A stretch of DNA of 64,000 bases from Echinometra lucunter (lineage: Eukaryota > Echinodermata > Echinoidea > Camarodonta > Echinometridae). Position numbers and translations under genes: made by a program. The notes below the pieces were generated by a model. The model was not told the origin of the DNA and did not search any database. It saw nothing but the letters and a program-made list of their open reading frames with translations. Shown here in pieces: positions 47,192-60,431 of this stretch. The stretch is from NCBI GenBank assembly GCA_029962745.1, contig CM057167.1, positions 20,527,102 through 20,591,101 of the forward strand, read 5' to 3'. How positions within the stretch are numbered: the stretch's first letter is position 1; each line of letters starts with the position of its first letter.

Positions 47192-49614
47192 CCATCTTTA
47201 TTAATGCGGGAATCACGCTCCAGGATCTTTCTTCATGGCGACGAGAAATGAACATGATGAAGGTCAACGACCTCTTAGCCCATCACCGTGATCACAGCAA
47301 CATCTAGCTCTCCCCGTCTGAGAATTACACTCTTGATGCGTTGTCATAACAACCACTAAAGTTATCAGTTAAATGATACAGGATAGATACGTTGTATCAA
47401 AATGGTCATCAGCCGATGAACAGGCGTTGTACCATCATGACCATGGTCAAACCCGATAAGCCATGTATCACTTCCAGTTTACTTTCACATGCACGCTTCA
47501 TGATGAAGTCTGTAATCATGGTAATGTAAAGAGATTACTGGGGTTTGAGATGGCATATTGTAGAAGTTACTATCAAACCTGTAAAATTAGTGGAAAGCTC
47601 TTCATGTATTCAAAAACGAATTAATTAATATTCATTCGGTGTAATTGCACGAGCGCATGTCTCTACTCATGTCACTGAATGATTTTCAAGAGCCTAGTTT
47701 AATACGTTTAAATTCAAGGAACAGATTTGTTGTTTGCTATCAAGGCCGATCTGACAACGAATTACGAGTTGCAGGAAAATACATGTATTCCAGTACTCAT
47801 GGTACTGCTCAAAATAAATATACCTGTCGCTTCAAGCTTTGACTCTTAAAATTAATGTAGATGATGCGTTTCTTTCTCCCACCTTCCCTCCGATGTCGTC
47901 CATAGCGAAAACCTCATATGGAAATAACATGTTCAAGTACAGTACATGTACATGTAATATCAGTCCTCGATCGCATACAGACACTTATCTTAACTCGAAC
48001 CCAGGAGGAAATATGTAGCAGCAAAGTGCATGGACCTTTTTCTTAGATATGGGCCAATTTTCACTGCAGTTCATGACCATTGTGCGGAAACTTTATTGCG
48101 ACGTTTATGCAAGCATTAATTGTATTGGCGGATGTTGCATGAGCAACAACTCCCGGCCCATGCACCCCACCATCCCACCTCCTTTCGCCTCATTTTTTTC
48201 TATGTAGAAATTGGCTACCTGAGATTAATTAAACGTCAAAGGCAAATTTTTCAGGTTAGGCTTGGGAGGGGCTGCTCGTGGGAAAAAAAATCCGTACATC
48301 CCAACAAGAAATCTACTTGTGGTTTATAAAGGTAAACTAATTTCTGGTCTTGCAATTACGGTGTGAAAGAAACACTTTCCAAGCGATTGGAAAAGGATGA
48401 TTTAGAAGTGAATAAAGTTGGTGTATATACTACATGTAAGTATAATGATAAGACATATGCTGAAAACACATGCATGCACACAGAAAGTCACTCTCTTTCT
48501 TGTCATATTTCCAATATGAGGGAATTTAAAGAGCAATCCTTTTCAGGGGCAGACTGAGAAAGCATCATTCACCCCTTCAAATAAATCCAGCTTCTTACAT
48601 GTAGTAATTTTCACACCAAAGTTGCTACCTTAATGATAACTTAGTAGGAATATTTCAGGTCTTATACGTCTGCGGAATATTGCAATTAGAACGTTATTTT
48701 CACAGATACTTGTGTTGGTCATTCTTATTGTCTTCTTCCTGTGACTGATTGTTTATCTTTTCTTCTTTCAAACAAAAACGGCCAGGTGATTAGCAGAGAA
48801 AAAAGATAAATTGAGCTCCCACTTTAGGAAATGGTCACTCTCTTTCTTGTAGAATTTTGGTCCTCTGACATCAAATTAATTTTATACTTATTGTCAGTTA
48901 TATTATTCTATTGTTAATATTAGTGTATTTCAGTGGAGCCTCGCCTTGACGAGTCCATTTTTTTTCTCACATGATATATTTTGATGCATGTCAGGGTGAG
49001 CCTTTACTGACTATTAATGAGGCATTGTCTTTGTGTTGTGTTGTATTGTGTTGTATTGTCCTGTGTTGTACCGTGTTTTGCATACATATCCATCTATTGT
49101 ATTGATGTGACGTTATTGTAAATATGTTATGACACTGAGTTTTATTTTCAATAAAAACAAAAAATTTAAAAAACGGTGGTGATACAGACATTTCTCAATA
49201 TATAATGAGCCATTGATGACATTGTGGACGAATATCCCTCATGTCAGTCAATGCAATCTCATTATTAAAATCAACATGATTAATAGTCCCTTCTGGAGGT
49301 AACCATCCACCCACGAGCTCTTATCATATGTAATTCCAATTCATGGTTACCCATGTATTTACTTCTTACTACAGATAAGTGATATTGCTGAGGTGAGGTT
49401 CCATCTAGACTCATATAGTGAGAATGATGGAGAAAATTTTGTGCAGGCTTTACGTCTGGCACATTTGCCACTCCTGCAGGGGCGCTCCATTATCATAGCT
49501 TTGGACAAGCTGCTATATTACAGCTGGCGCTCAAGCATTTTAAGGAATGAATTCTTTACCCAAGGAAGCTTCATCAGCACAATTGCTGTTCTTCTTGAGG
49601 GCCCTGCAGTTAGT

Positions 49615-49770
49615 ATTACCCCGGTAAATGCCATGTACCCATTTGCACCTGGGTGGAGAGTGGCAAATGCGGAATAATGTCTTGCCAAAAGACGTTAGTG
49701 ACTGGCTAGGATTCGAACCCTCAACACCTGAATTGAGAGTCAAGGAACCACTACACCTTGGCACTTTCCT
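49615..49770 (-). mobile_element. tRNA-headed SINE
   Basis: Read on the minus strand, the head has an A-box-like GTGTAGTGGTTCC (49744-49756) and a B box GGGTTCGAATCC (49709-49720) about 35 bases apart, the spacing of a Pol III promoter. The body follows, with CACTCTCCACCCAGGTG and ATGGGTACATGGC. It does not fold as a real tRNA with an acceptor stem, so it is a SINE rather than a tRNA gene. The same body appears at 57105-57310 and 57525-57690. Confidence 0.75.
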
Positions 49771-49894
49771 GTCAGGTGATCATTACCCTTTCAACAGGGT
49801 CGAGTGTTGAGTTGATCATTATTACCAAATTTTAGATGAATACAACAAAGAGAGTTTGGTAAAAGGAACTACCAAATGAAGATCAATGGCTTGC

Positions 49895-49980
49895 CAAAGG
49901 ACATAGTGCCACACAGGGATTCGAACCTCTTACCTGTGGTTCACAGTTTGAAAACTTACACGCCTGACAGTCAGTTTGGA
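49895..49980 (-). mobile_element. decayed tRNA-like SINE head
   Basis: A B-box-like AGGTTCGAATCCC (minus strand, 49917-49929) follows AAGGACATAGTGCC on the plus strand, the same layout as the neighbouring SINE. The A box is degraded. Confidence 0.45.
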
Positions 49981-51916
49981 GGTTTACCTTTACTGAATAC
50001 TGAATATGCTGAAATATGCGCTTGGTATGGAAAAGATGATGCACTATCTGTGGCAGATCAATCTGAACACAGTGACGGGGGCGCTCTCACCTCCTTCTAG
50101 CTCTGACATACCCAAGTACAGGCAAATGTTAATGTGCCCCTCCCCTTTCTATAGACGCAAAATTGCACCTGAAGATGAGTGCCTGGGCCTTGATACTCAT
50201 GTTTGGAGAGCGGAATTATATGGCATGATTAGCCTGGGAAGTGTGACTAGCACAAAACGAAACTTTGTGGAGGGGTAACCTCGAATGTGTTTGCGAGTAA
50301 TTCCAAGGAAGCACTTTGAGTTTAGAAACTCATTTTGATTGCGACCATGGCATCCGATGTCTGCGGTACTCCTTGTGTCATTATGCATTTACCAATAGAT
50401 TTCTATATATGATTAAAACGGAAAATTAATGGTTGCTTCAGGAACTCATTGGTTTAATTTGTTTTGTTGTTTTTCCTCTGTCAATGACAGTGCGGTTCAT
50501 CAAAGCCAATCAGTGAAGGCTTGATTCGAGAGCGAGGACTCCTTTTTCCTCTCCCATCGCGGCCTGTACGACGATCACAGAGGCAACGTTTCGTGACGCA
50601 TAAAATAGACCGAGCGTCAGGGAGTGAAGAAATCGCTTTATGTACCGTAAAATTACCCATATAAATCGGTCCTCTCTCGTGGGGATTCGAATGCCAAAGC
50701 AAGATGAAGTAGAGAAGCCGTCGTCTCACTCTGAACTTGTTGATATACGGTATTATTAAGAGAAAAAAAAATCTTAGAAACTAACGTCGTGCCGATATGC
50801 GATTGTGTTTACCGAGCGCTCTTATTTGAACTTTTTTTTCAGACAAGCTCTCTCTCTTCCATTTCTTGGCAAAAGTTTAGTGTGGGTTTTACCGGAGAGA
50901 CTTCTTTTATAATTTGGGGTTTTACTTCGGTCTTTAGTGGCTCCTTGAGTGTATAGAATGGGACTGAGTTTGAGGGCTGGTCCCTAGAGGCGTACCCTGA
51001 TAATTGGCCTAATTGCGTGTCTGGATATCGGGTAAAACCCCGGGTCACCTTCGGGTCATACCGGCTCCCATTGGTGTAAAGTGACTTCCAAAAGGCTTTG
51101 CCGCAGATTCAAAGCCCGAAGAGAATCCCACTCCTTCCCTCATTCTTCCTCCTAACTTCTTTATTTTCCTTCGATTTTGCAATATCACAATTTTATGGAG
51201 TCCTAACAAAGCGGGGGGAGATGACGGTAGCGTACGTTTGATTTTTAGCCGGGGTTGTTGGCGAGAATTCTAGAAGTTTTTGTGGTGTGTTGGGTGTGAT
51301 AGGGGTATGGTGATACTTGTAATGTATCTAATTGCAGGTGCGGTGCTTTGTGGATATCGGATAGGTGAACCGAATATGGTAGAGCGGGAACTTTATCTAA
51401 ACAGAGCCGATTAGAAAGGATTTCACGAACGGTTTTCTGAGCCGCGAAGGGCAAACCGCTATGGCACCCTATTCCTTTTGGGGGTATACCGTGTTCGTCC
51501 CCTTGGGGTGGGTATGACTGAATTCTTCAGTGAGCGGTTTTAATTGCAGCCGGGAGAAGGGAACATGCAGCCGTCTTGGCTGAATCAGCACCCGAGGTCT
51601 TACCTACTGATACCACGAAATTTCATGACTTTCGCTGAAATGTATACTTCACCACCTAAACCAGAACAACGAGATTCGGCTGTGTGCCCTTATATATTAC
51701 CAGTTTACTCCTTTCATTCCATGTAAAGGCGAAAGTTAATGTTGCATAAAATACTTCTGTGTATGATATAAAAGAAACGATATTTAAGTATTCTCATTCA
51801 GTAATCTTTGATTAAAATCACCATAATAGGATTGATCCGTCCGAAATGTGAGATATTCACTTTTTGTTTTGGATTCGATGGAATGTTTTATTCCCGTTTT
51901 AATTACGAAGTCAAGG

Positions 51917-52253
51917 TTACAGTTCGTTATTCCGAAGGTTCGTTAGTCCGAAAATGAAAAAGGGTTCGTTATTCCGAAAATTAAATAAGGTTCGTTAGTT
52001 ATTTTCGGACTAACGAACCTTATTTCATTTTCGCACTATCGAGCCTTCGGAATAACGAACCCTTATTCAATTTCGGATTAACGAACGCTCGGAATAACGA
52101 ACCTTATTTCATTTTCGGATTAACGAACGTTCGGAATAACGCCACAATTGTTCGGACTAACGAACATCTAGGTATACAAGGTATTGCGTGTTTCGGAATA
52201 CGAACCTTCGGAATAACAAACCTTCGGAATAACGAACATCACCCGAACTGTAG
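51917..52253. mobile_element. fold-back element of TTCGTTATTCCGAA repeats
   Basis: The ends TTACAGTTCG and CGAACTGTAG are inverted. The interior is nearly all alternating copies of GTTCGTTATTCCGAA and GTTCGTTAGTCCGAAAATGAA in both orientations, so it can fold in many ways. It has no coding capacity. Target duplication is not clear. Confidence 0.8.
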
Positions 52254-54349
52254 CTCATCTCTCCCCATGTTCAACAATGCCTTTCCACTGTAGTGTGTAT
52301 ACAGCTCTCTTTACCATCTGTTACTTTCATGGGTACTGGTTTTTTTTTGGGGGGGGGGTTTCAAAAATGCTGAGAGTATTGTGGAAAATAAAAAACCCAT
52401 CGAATATCTTTCCCATTGCCATACAAATAAATTTCCAAATTTATAGATTACAATGTGAAAGAAACTGTTTCATAGCAGTTGGCAAGGTTGATGAAGATAT
52501 TACATTTTCTATATCCTAAGGGTTTGAATAATCACAGTGATAAGACATCGACTCAATTTTTGTTGTGAAGTACATGCACTGCCGACAAAAATGGGTAAGT
52601 GGGACTACACACAATATCTTTCATTTCCTCCAAAAACTCGAACTTCTCTTTAACCTCACCCTTAGTCAGTTATTCAACTGCAACAGTAAACAATTAATTT
52701 ACACCTACGCGTAGATGTAACTGAGAGATAAAAACTATTAGGTCGTGTGTATTGTGAGATTTACTCGCAACCTCTTTCTTTTCAGATGAAATTTCTTTAT
52801 CAGGTTTATTGTACCGAATCAAAGTGTACCTGAACATGCTGAATGCGAAACTTGTGTTTCTTGTAGACGAAGGCTAATGACAAGGAAAAGACTAAATAAA
52901 GTATACTTCGTGAAGATCACGTTTGACTTGGCATATTCCACCCATGAGCTTACGAATGTCTGAAGTTCAGTATGTTTAATCGGTTGTTGGTGAGTGGGTG
53001 TTGCACCACGTTCCAACTCTCAAGACAGAAATTAAGAGATCATGTTAGATTTCTGGGAAACATCGCGAAAACAGTTTTTCCTATTTGTGTGCTTTAGCAT
53101 TCGGAATGTCGACTTCGGGAGCTATCCAGATGTTGTAATTTGTCGCTGGATGTAACGCTGGGTTCACGCCCTGTCTACCTTTTGTTTGCAGGGAGGGGGG
53201 GGGGTATTTCAAAGAGCAGTCAGTACTAGAACTAAGCACACTATAAAGCTGAATTTGGTTTAAATTTCACCTGTCGAAATTTACTTTTCCTTTTATCAAA
53301 TTTCACATTTCAAATTTCAAATTTATATGAACGTGAAAACGTAAACGACATCTTGGAAAAAGGCGCGTATGACAGTGACCATTTCGAAGGCGAAAACTCA
53401 GATTCCTGCTTGTGAAAGTTAATTCTGTTCTCGCACCAGGGCTTCATAATCTGCTCTATTATGACAACTCGGTTTGTAAAACAAACGTCGGCATCTTGTC
53501 AAAAGAAACATTGATCCCTTCAGCACACGATTAACAGTAATCAAAAGATTAGGGCTAACACCTGTATCGAGATAACAGCACACGAGGCAGTCCGAATACG
53601 TCACGGGGAAACAGAGGTGTAACCGTAATGTGCAGACATAGGCGTACGAGGTTTACGAGTGGGCAAGGGGGTTGCATTCTCCCCCCCCCCCCCCCCCCCC
53701 ATTGAAATATTTTCAACCACCTTTGCTCCCTCACTTCGCTTACGAGTAAAATCCAAGATCTCCTCAGAAATACAATTTCAAGCCAAAGAATTTATCCCAC
53801 CCACGCCCCCAGCGAAATTAAATAGATCTGTGCGCTTATGAAACCCCATTTTCTTGTTTTAAATGCCCTTAGAAAATGATAATAGCTACGGAAAATCCAT
53901 AGTTTATATCAGCGGGAGACATGGCAGTTGTTATTGATTCTGACAAATATTCAGTTTACCCCGTTTAGCATCCAGCGTTAGACCCCGTACTCCCCGGACC
54001 ACGCTCATGTTTTAAAGTCATAATATAAATAGTGACAAATTAAAGAGCATACAATCAACACGGTCCAAAGATAGCGGCGGCATATCAAAGAGAAGTGACC
54101 AATGCTATCTGACCTGTGTCAATACATCACAGATAATTTGCTTTTATTCTTTACAAGCAAAAAATAACGTCTCTATCTCTCATTCTCTTTCTGTCCTCAC
54201 TTCATAAATGTCCAGTTAAACAACTTTTAATATTTAGTTACCATAGTTGAAATAGCCATGGTGATTTTTTTTTTAATTTGCAGACATTCTTTAAAAGGTA
54301 GGGTGACACTCTCCCTTCAGACAACACCATCCGTCATTCATGTATATCT

Positions 54350-55130
54350 TTCATACCCCCCCCCCCCCCACCACCACCACAACCTCACTTCTACTATCTT
54401 TTTCTCCAGTAAGGGGCACGTGTGTACCAATTCTGTTTACATGAGACTCCTATTCTCATGATATCAACACAATTTTGTCTCCACCCTCCCCCCCCCCAAC
54501 CCGCAACAACACAGCGCCACCATCTTTTCCAGGAGTATGCCTCTATCAACAGATCAACGTTTTTTTCATGCGACCGCTCATGGGCGTATATTAAACAAAC
54601 ATCGTTTGTTACCCAGCCCCCCCCCCCCCCCCCCACTACCTCCACCACCGCCACTGCCATTACTATTTTCTTTAGAAACCTGTCCGTATCATCTTTTTTT
54701 TACCATGGGACTCCTATAATTGTAATACCAACACCTTTCTGGTAGACCGAACCCCTCCCCCTCCACCACCACCACCATCTTCTCTCGGGACCCCGTCTGT
54801 TTCAACTCTATTTTCATGACAAATCTCACCTTTTGCACCCCCCCCCCCCCCCCACACACACACATATGCAAATCGTCACCACTACACCATTACCACCGCC
54901 ACCATCTGACCATCAACACTGCTTTCATGGGAAATCTCACCTTTTTCAACCCCCCCCCCCCCCCAATACACACATACACACGCAAACCACCACCACTACC
55001 ATCATCACCGCCATCGCCACCGCCACCGTCACCAACCACCGCCAACATCACCGTCATCAACCACCGCCACCATCACCGTCACCAACCACCGCCACCATCA
55101 CCATCACCACCACCACCTCCTCCAAACTAT
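54350..55130. repeat. degenerate tandem array with poly-C and CCA blocks
   Basis: Units of about 80-138 bases each contain a poly-C run, a CACCACCACC-like block and a part with CATGGGACTCCTAT or CATGGGAAATCTCACCTTTT. Poly-C starts lie near 54357, 54489, 54618, 54756, 54838 and 54951. The Pro/His/Thr-rich frames across it (for example 54816-55187) follow from composition. Confidence 0.75.
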
Positions 55131-55629
55131 TATCATGATTATACCACCAACATTTTCTCAAACTTCCAAGAGTCCCGTGTGTATTAACTCTGTTTTCATG
55201 GGACTCGTCCTAGGGCTATTACACCAGGTACACCTTGTTGATAGAGGCACATTACGATGCGCCAATCGTCAACAAACCTTGGGTGATAACGGCGGTGTAT
55301 CAAAGGCAAGGTGTGAATCTTAGTCCATTACCTGTCATTGTTGTATACTGTCAAGATAGTCTTATATTTGAGACATACTTCACTACTTTAAACTTAAACT
55401 ATGACTAACTAACACATGCACAAAGTCAGTGCGTATACAGCATAGAATGGAACCGGCTACCACCTCTCCCCTCCGCCCCTCCAAAGGGGCCGAAAAAAGA
55501 CATGCATTTGGAATTCTTACACCCATGTTAAGTCATGCGGGACTACCCCTCTCCTCTGGAGGGGTTTCATGTTGTTTTGACCCATCTCCGATTCGGATGC
55601 TATTACTGGTATACCACTGGTGTGGCATA

Positions 55630-55812
55630 CGTAGAATTCATTCATATTCATATTCATATTCCACAAATTAGTACATGTCACAATATATTACATTCCAGTT
55701 GGTAAAAAAAAAATATTCTAATATACAAATTATAATGTACACCAATAAAACAAAGTGTGGGGTCTACTGGGAAGCTTAGCTTGTAAGATGTAGACCACCT
55801 TATGATGAAAAA
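55630..55812 (-). mobile_element. possible truncated LINE 3' end with (GAATAT)n tail
   Basis: On the minus strand an AT-rich UTR-like part leads through TTTGTTTTATTGG to repeated GAATAT units at 55636-55661. This resembles other LINE 3' ends with short tandem tails. A (TA)n run at 55818-55873 borders its 5' side. Confidence 0.4.
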
Positions 55813-55817
55813 AAAAG

Positions 55818-55873
<56 letters not shown>
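55818..55873. repeat. (TA)n microsatellite
   Basis: About 28 uninterrupted TA dinucleotides. Confidence 0.95.
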
Positions 55874-55876
<3 letters not shown>

Positions 55877-57104
55877 ATAAACATATTAAACCAAGCAAAT
55901 CAGCAAAATTCATAAATAAAAGAATAAAAACAATGTAACATTTATGTACATGGAACGGTTAGCTGTGAAAATGAATTAAAGAATCCAAATCCCTCTGGAG
56001 CGGATGACTATGCAATTGAACCATTGGACAGATCACGACGGTGATGAAGAATGAAGGCACTTGTTGTTTTCTGCGTAGATCTTTATTTGAAAAATTGATT
56101 TGATACAAATTTTAAGACGTTGAAGTACATCATTAGCGGTGAGGTATAATGAGTGGTAGTATGCTCTCTTTTTTAGTGTGAGAGCTAAAAATAAACCTTT
56201 TGATATACCCTCTGAAGGAGAGTTTAATCAGAAATACCATCGAAATGTTCATCTTTGGTTTGGGGGTTTCTCTTTCTGGAACGAACCCACATAATCGACA
56301 AAATCGAAGTGGTAAAATAACATCCGCTTCGAGACACTCTCCTCTCTACAGAGCAAATTACACTCCGTATATCGACATGCTCTCAAAATTTGTGGTCACA
56401 AGCTTTCCACAGGAAAAGAACAAAAATATGAAAAATGAAATTGATGTGTGCCCAAAACGTATTTGATCGGCAAATACAGGGGTAAATATACACACCGGCG
56501 TCTATAGATTGGGAAACCCTGGGCTCTTTTCTTTGGTTGGTGGAAGCTCTTGACACAAAACCGATTGAAAAGGGTCTTCTTGACCCCATTGACTAAGGAA
56601 ATAAACTTGTAGAAGAAACACTTTTTAGGATGAAGTTGACATAGACCAGAAAAAAGGTTCAGGAATGGTAGCGCGTGTGAATAGATACTGCGACGTCTTA
56701 GACCTAAATTAATTCCTTGAGATAAGAAATAGAAGCTCGTTATCTGTTCATTATTCTTGATAGATGCTTTTGACGTCTTAATTTGACATTGGGGGTGAAA
56801 AGTGTGTTTTCTATGATAGAATGTTATAACTGCATTGGAATTTTAAGGTCATTGCCTGGTTGTTTTTCCATTTTCGGCTTTTTTGGTCAGAGTTCACAGG
56901 TTGTATAGCTAGAAGAGTGATAAAAGATAATTTGCAAAAAAGTAATAGTCATCCAGAGTTTCGGTTGGACGGGAAATTGTATTTTCCGTCTGATTAAAGA
57001 GATGTATCGACATGGGTGTGAGGTACAAAGCATTTCGTTACCGCTCTCAGCAATCTGTTGAAATCCCCCGCCCCCTCTTTCTCTCTTGAATTCATCGTAC
57101 TGGA

Positions 57105-57310
57105 GTATTCCTACCAGGTACCCTGTCACTACACCTGGGTTGAGAGCGGCAAATGTAGATTTCCGTCTTGCTATGATGCTAAGGACGTAATGATGTATGT
57201 TGCTAAGGACATACTGCAAGTGCTGTGGCTGCGTCTCGAACCCGCAAACCTATTGATCTACGAGCCAGTTTTTGTATCCACTAGGCTACACGACATCTTT
57301 GCTCGAGGAT
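57105..57310 (-). mobile_element. tRNA-headed SINE
   Basis: The minus strand has an A-box-like TGTAGCCTAGTGGAT (57277-57293) and a B box GGGTTCGAGAC (57234-57244), then a diverged body with the CCCAGGTGTAGTGACAGGGT stretch. It is the same family as 49615-49770. Confidence 0.7.
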
Positions 57311-57362
57311 GTGGTACAATGTTGGGTCCACGGTTGAAGTTGGGATTTTGACGAGTTTTAAT

Positions 57363-57524
<162 letters not shown>

Positions 57525-57530
<6 letters not shown>

Positions 57531-57690
57531 TTATATAGCTCAAATATCCACCAAAGACTCGGTGCCCAAGGCGCTCCAATATTACCCCGGCTCAGCTTGG
57601 CTACCAATTTCAGTGCTCACAGCATTCAAGGAATTCCTTCCTGTCGGTACCCATTTACACCTGGGTGGAGAATGGCAAACGTAGATTTCG
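57525..57690 (-). mobile_element. SINE body, head missing
   Basis: The plus strand shows GGATATTTATATAGCTCAAA, then GCCCAAGGCGCTCC and CCATTTACACCTGGGTGGAG. The last of these is the body shared with 49615-49770. The tRNA-like head is absent, so the copy is 5' truncated. Confidence 0.65.
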
Positions 57691-59862
57691 AAATTAACCG
57701 CAAGCAATTGTCATGGAAGCATGGTTGATATAAGTAGAGGGGAAAAAAAATCATTGAAATTCCGTTCTTGAAATGGACCACGTGATCGTCAAGAGGAAGC
57801 ACATGCCTGTGTCACGTATGATGCTAAGAGCCCTGTGTAGAGGATTCAGGAGTAACATCTGAACATAGGCCTAGTTGTTCATTAGTCGTTATCAATCTAT
57901 TTTTGGAAAGTGATAAAAAATTTGATATTCGCTCTTCATGTGATATTCGACACGTCTGGTAAAAAACAGGAAAGTCATTCTTTTTGATGTCAACCGTTGT
58001 TTCATTGAACTGTGCCACAAAAAAAATAAATGCTGGATATGACCTGACATTGGCACTCAATCATGTCAATGTTCTGGTAATCCCGGATCCCGGTCACCCC
58101 AAGTACGGTTGCACATTAAGCGAATCTTCAGGTTTGGTGGGTATTGCATTTGTTGCATCGCGAGGAAGTCATAGCGGACACACCAGCGAGATGTTACCAA
58201 GGAGATTCCTTGGTGTTACACTCCCTGAACACACGTTTCTAGTTTAGTAGTATCATGAAGCTGCAATTTGTAGCTTCATGGTAGTACCGAAGAGTGTTTG
58301 AAACTCCTTAGTAGTACTCCCAAGTCCCAGGTTAACATGCCCATATTTTGCAATAATGAAACTGTCAATGCAAAGTTTACTCAAGCATGTTCTGATTTTT
58401 TTTTTTTTTTTTTGGTTTTTTTTTTGTTGTTATTGTTGCGGGAGTTTTCGGTTATAAAACTTTTAAAGCATGTTTAAACATTTAATATAAAATTGGAAAA
58501 GGGGGTTACTTTTACCGTTGTGTTTTCAGTCTTTCTTGCTTTTCTGCAGGGTAACTGGATGACAAATTACAGTTTATTCCAATAAGTAGGCCTATAGTTT
58601 CATAACGTCCGCAACCTCTACAGCCCGCGAGACCGACACGTCAGTCTTGTGGGTCTGCTGACAACTTCAAGGTTCACCAGATCGACATTGTCGGTCTGAC
58701 TCGTGGGTTGTCGGTGTAATGGGTTGTCCCCCTCATCAATGATATTTAGATGAGTAATAATTATGTCATGTGAATATTAGTTGAATTTTCAGTCCATGCA
58801 GAATGCACACAGGCCGACCATCCGGAAAGGAATGAAGGCTAGATTTAATTAACCTGACTTTCTCATGAAATGACTTTCTCAGTTATCTTTCAGAATATAA
58901 CGTGGGTGTCTACAATGGTATATACATGCATCCCCTTGTATATCGTCATCCAGAGAGGCATTTACTCATATCCATTTCACTCACGGGAATTGCCTTTCTA
59001 TAATTATCATAGTTTTTAACAGGCGGTACGACGTACAGGAAACCATACTGTGAAGCTCCAAGGAAAAATGATCGAAAAGGAATTTCATTACCATTGCCCT
59101 TTGTAATGTACCTCATTAATTAAGTAGTCACGTTTTAGGTGATTCTATGAGAGGTTAATGCACTTTGCAATTCTTGCCACTTCGCAGGGTCATTTGTTGG
59201 GCATTGTTTGTCTAAAACTTCAAAGAATTGAGCATAATTTTAGTCATAAGATCGTAGAACGAGGTTAATGATGAAATTTAATGTCTAAATTGAGCAAACA
59301 AGTATAAGCTGAATCACACTTCTGCGAATATGCGTTTAACTTGTCAACGATGCATGACACCAAAACAGGGCCTTTTAGCTCTCTTGAATATTGCCAAAAC
59401 AGTTCCTCTTTGGACATCTAAAGTTGATGAAAAATGGAGAGATGTGCGTGATACACAGATGCAAAACAATAAAATCAGAAATTGTACGATTTATTCAGTT
59501 GATTGAAAAACAGCTTTTTACTCAAGTGCACGTGGTGGAGCGAAAAGTATATTTTTGTTTCGAAAAGGTTCTGCATTTTCCATGCCAAGCTGTGTTGCTA
59601 TAGTCTTGGTCTTGAAAGTTTGCAAGACGCCCTCGTTACCAATGATGATTACAAAATAAAATATATCCCATACTGGAGATAAAGAGTTTATGAAATATGG
59701 AGCAACGTGCTACAGTAGAATACAATAGAACTAACACGTATGTTCATAACGCCATGATACTTTATTACGTACGTTATAAAAAAGACCGAATACCTTGGAC
59801 CTGCCTACAACCATGACAACAGATTTTCGAGATGACAAATTATTCTAGGTTTCATTAAAGGA

Positions 59863-60431
59863 GAATGCAACCTTGACATCAATGTGCTTCCAGTGAATGA
59901 AGATGATCAAAAAGAGTAAACAGTGAAAGTTTGAGCAAAATCGGACAATCTGTTCAAGAGTTATGAACTTTGAAAGTTTATGTAAATCCTTGTTATGGGA
60001 TCCTTGAATTGGCACCTTTGCCAGGATCTGTGATGTCATCGTGGATAACTCTCCATTCATTTTGTACACAGAATTTAACATTTTCTTTATTTTCAAGAAA
60101 AATAAAAATTCTTTTGATTTAGTGTTTGAGTATGACATGGCTATATCAATTCTGCAAGCATTTTGGGAGGAATTGTTTGATTCCTGACTTGAAATTTCAT
60201 ATAAATCAATATTTTTGAAAAATGATGTACAAAATGAATTGAGAGTTGTCCATGATGACATCACAGATGCTGGTAAAGTTGCCAACTCAAGGATCCTCAT
60301 AATAGGAATTTACTGAAACTTTCAAAATTCATAACTCTTGAACAGATTGTCCGATTTTGCTCAAACTTTCACTGTTTACTCTTTTTGATCATCTTTATTC
60401 ACTTGGAGCACATTGATGCCTGGGTTGCAAA
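59863..60431. mobile_element. fold-back MITE with TGCAACC ends
   Basis: Long inverted arms begin GAATGCAACCTTGACATCAA on the left and end GCACATTGATGCCTGGGTTGC on the right. They continue through AGTGAAAGTTTGAGCAAAAT and GGACAATCTGTTCAAGAG. A minus-strand frame of 151 codons at 59845-60300 lies wholly inside and is a by-product of the element. Confidence 0.85.

Noticed and set aside
49373..49677. A middle exon for the unrecognised gene after a CTACAG acceptor
   Set aside because: In the phase left by the donor at 46150 it hits a stop at once, and the end of the frame runs into a SINE.
49700..49765. A true tRNA gene on the minus strand
   Set aside because: A and B boxes are present, but no acceptor stem or anticodon arm can be formed; the same head occurs with a shared SINE body elsewhere.
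54394..55187. Pro/His/Thr-rich and Gly-rich frames
   Set aside because: They arise from poly-C and CCA repeats.
57984..58247. 87-codon plus-strand frame
   Set aside because: No recognisable domain, no splice signals of note, and no fit with the phase of the unrecognised gene.
59845..60300. 151-codon minus-strand protein
   Set aside because: It lies within the paired arms of a fold-back MITE and has no domain.
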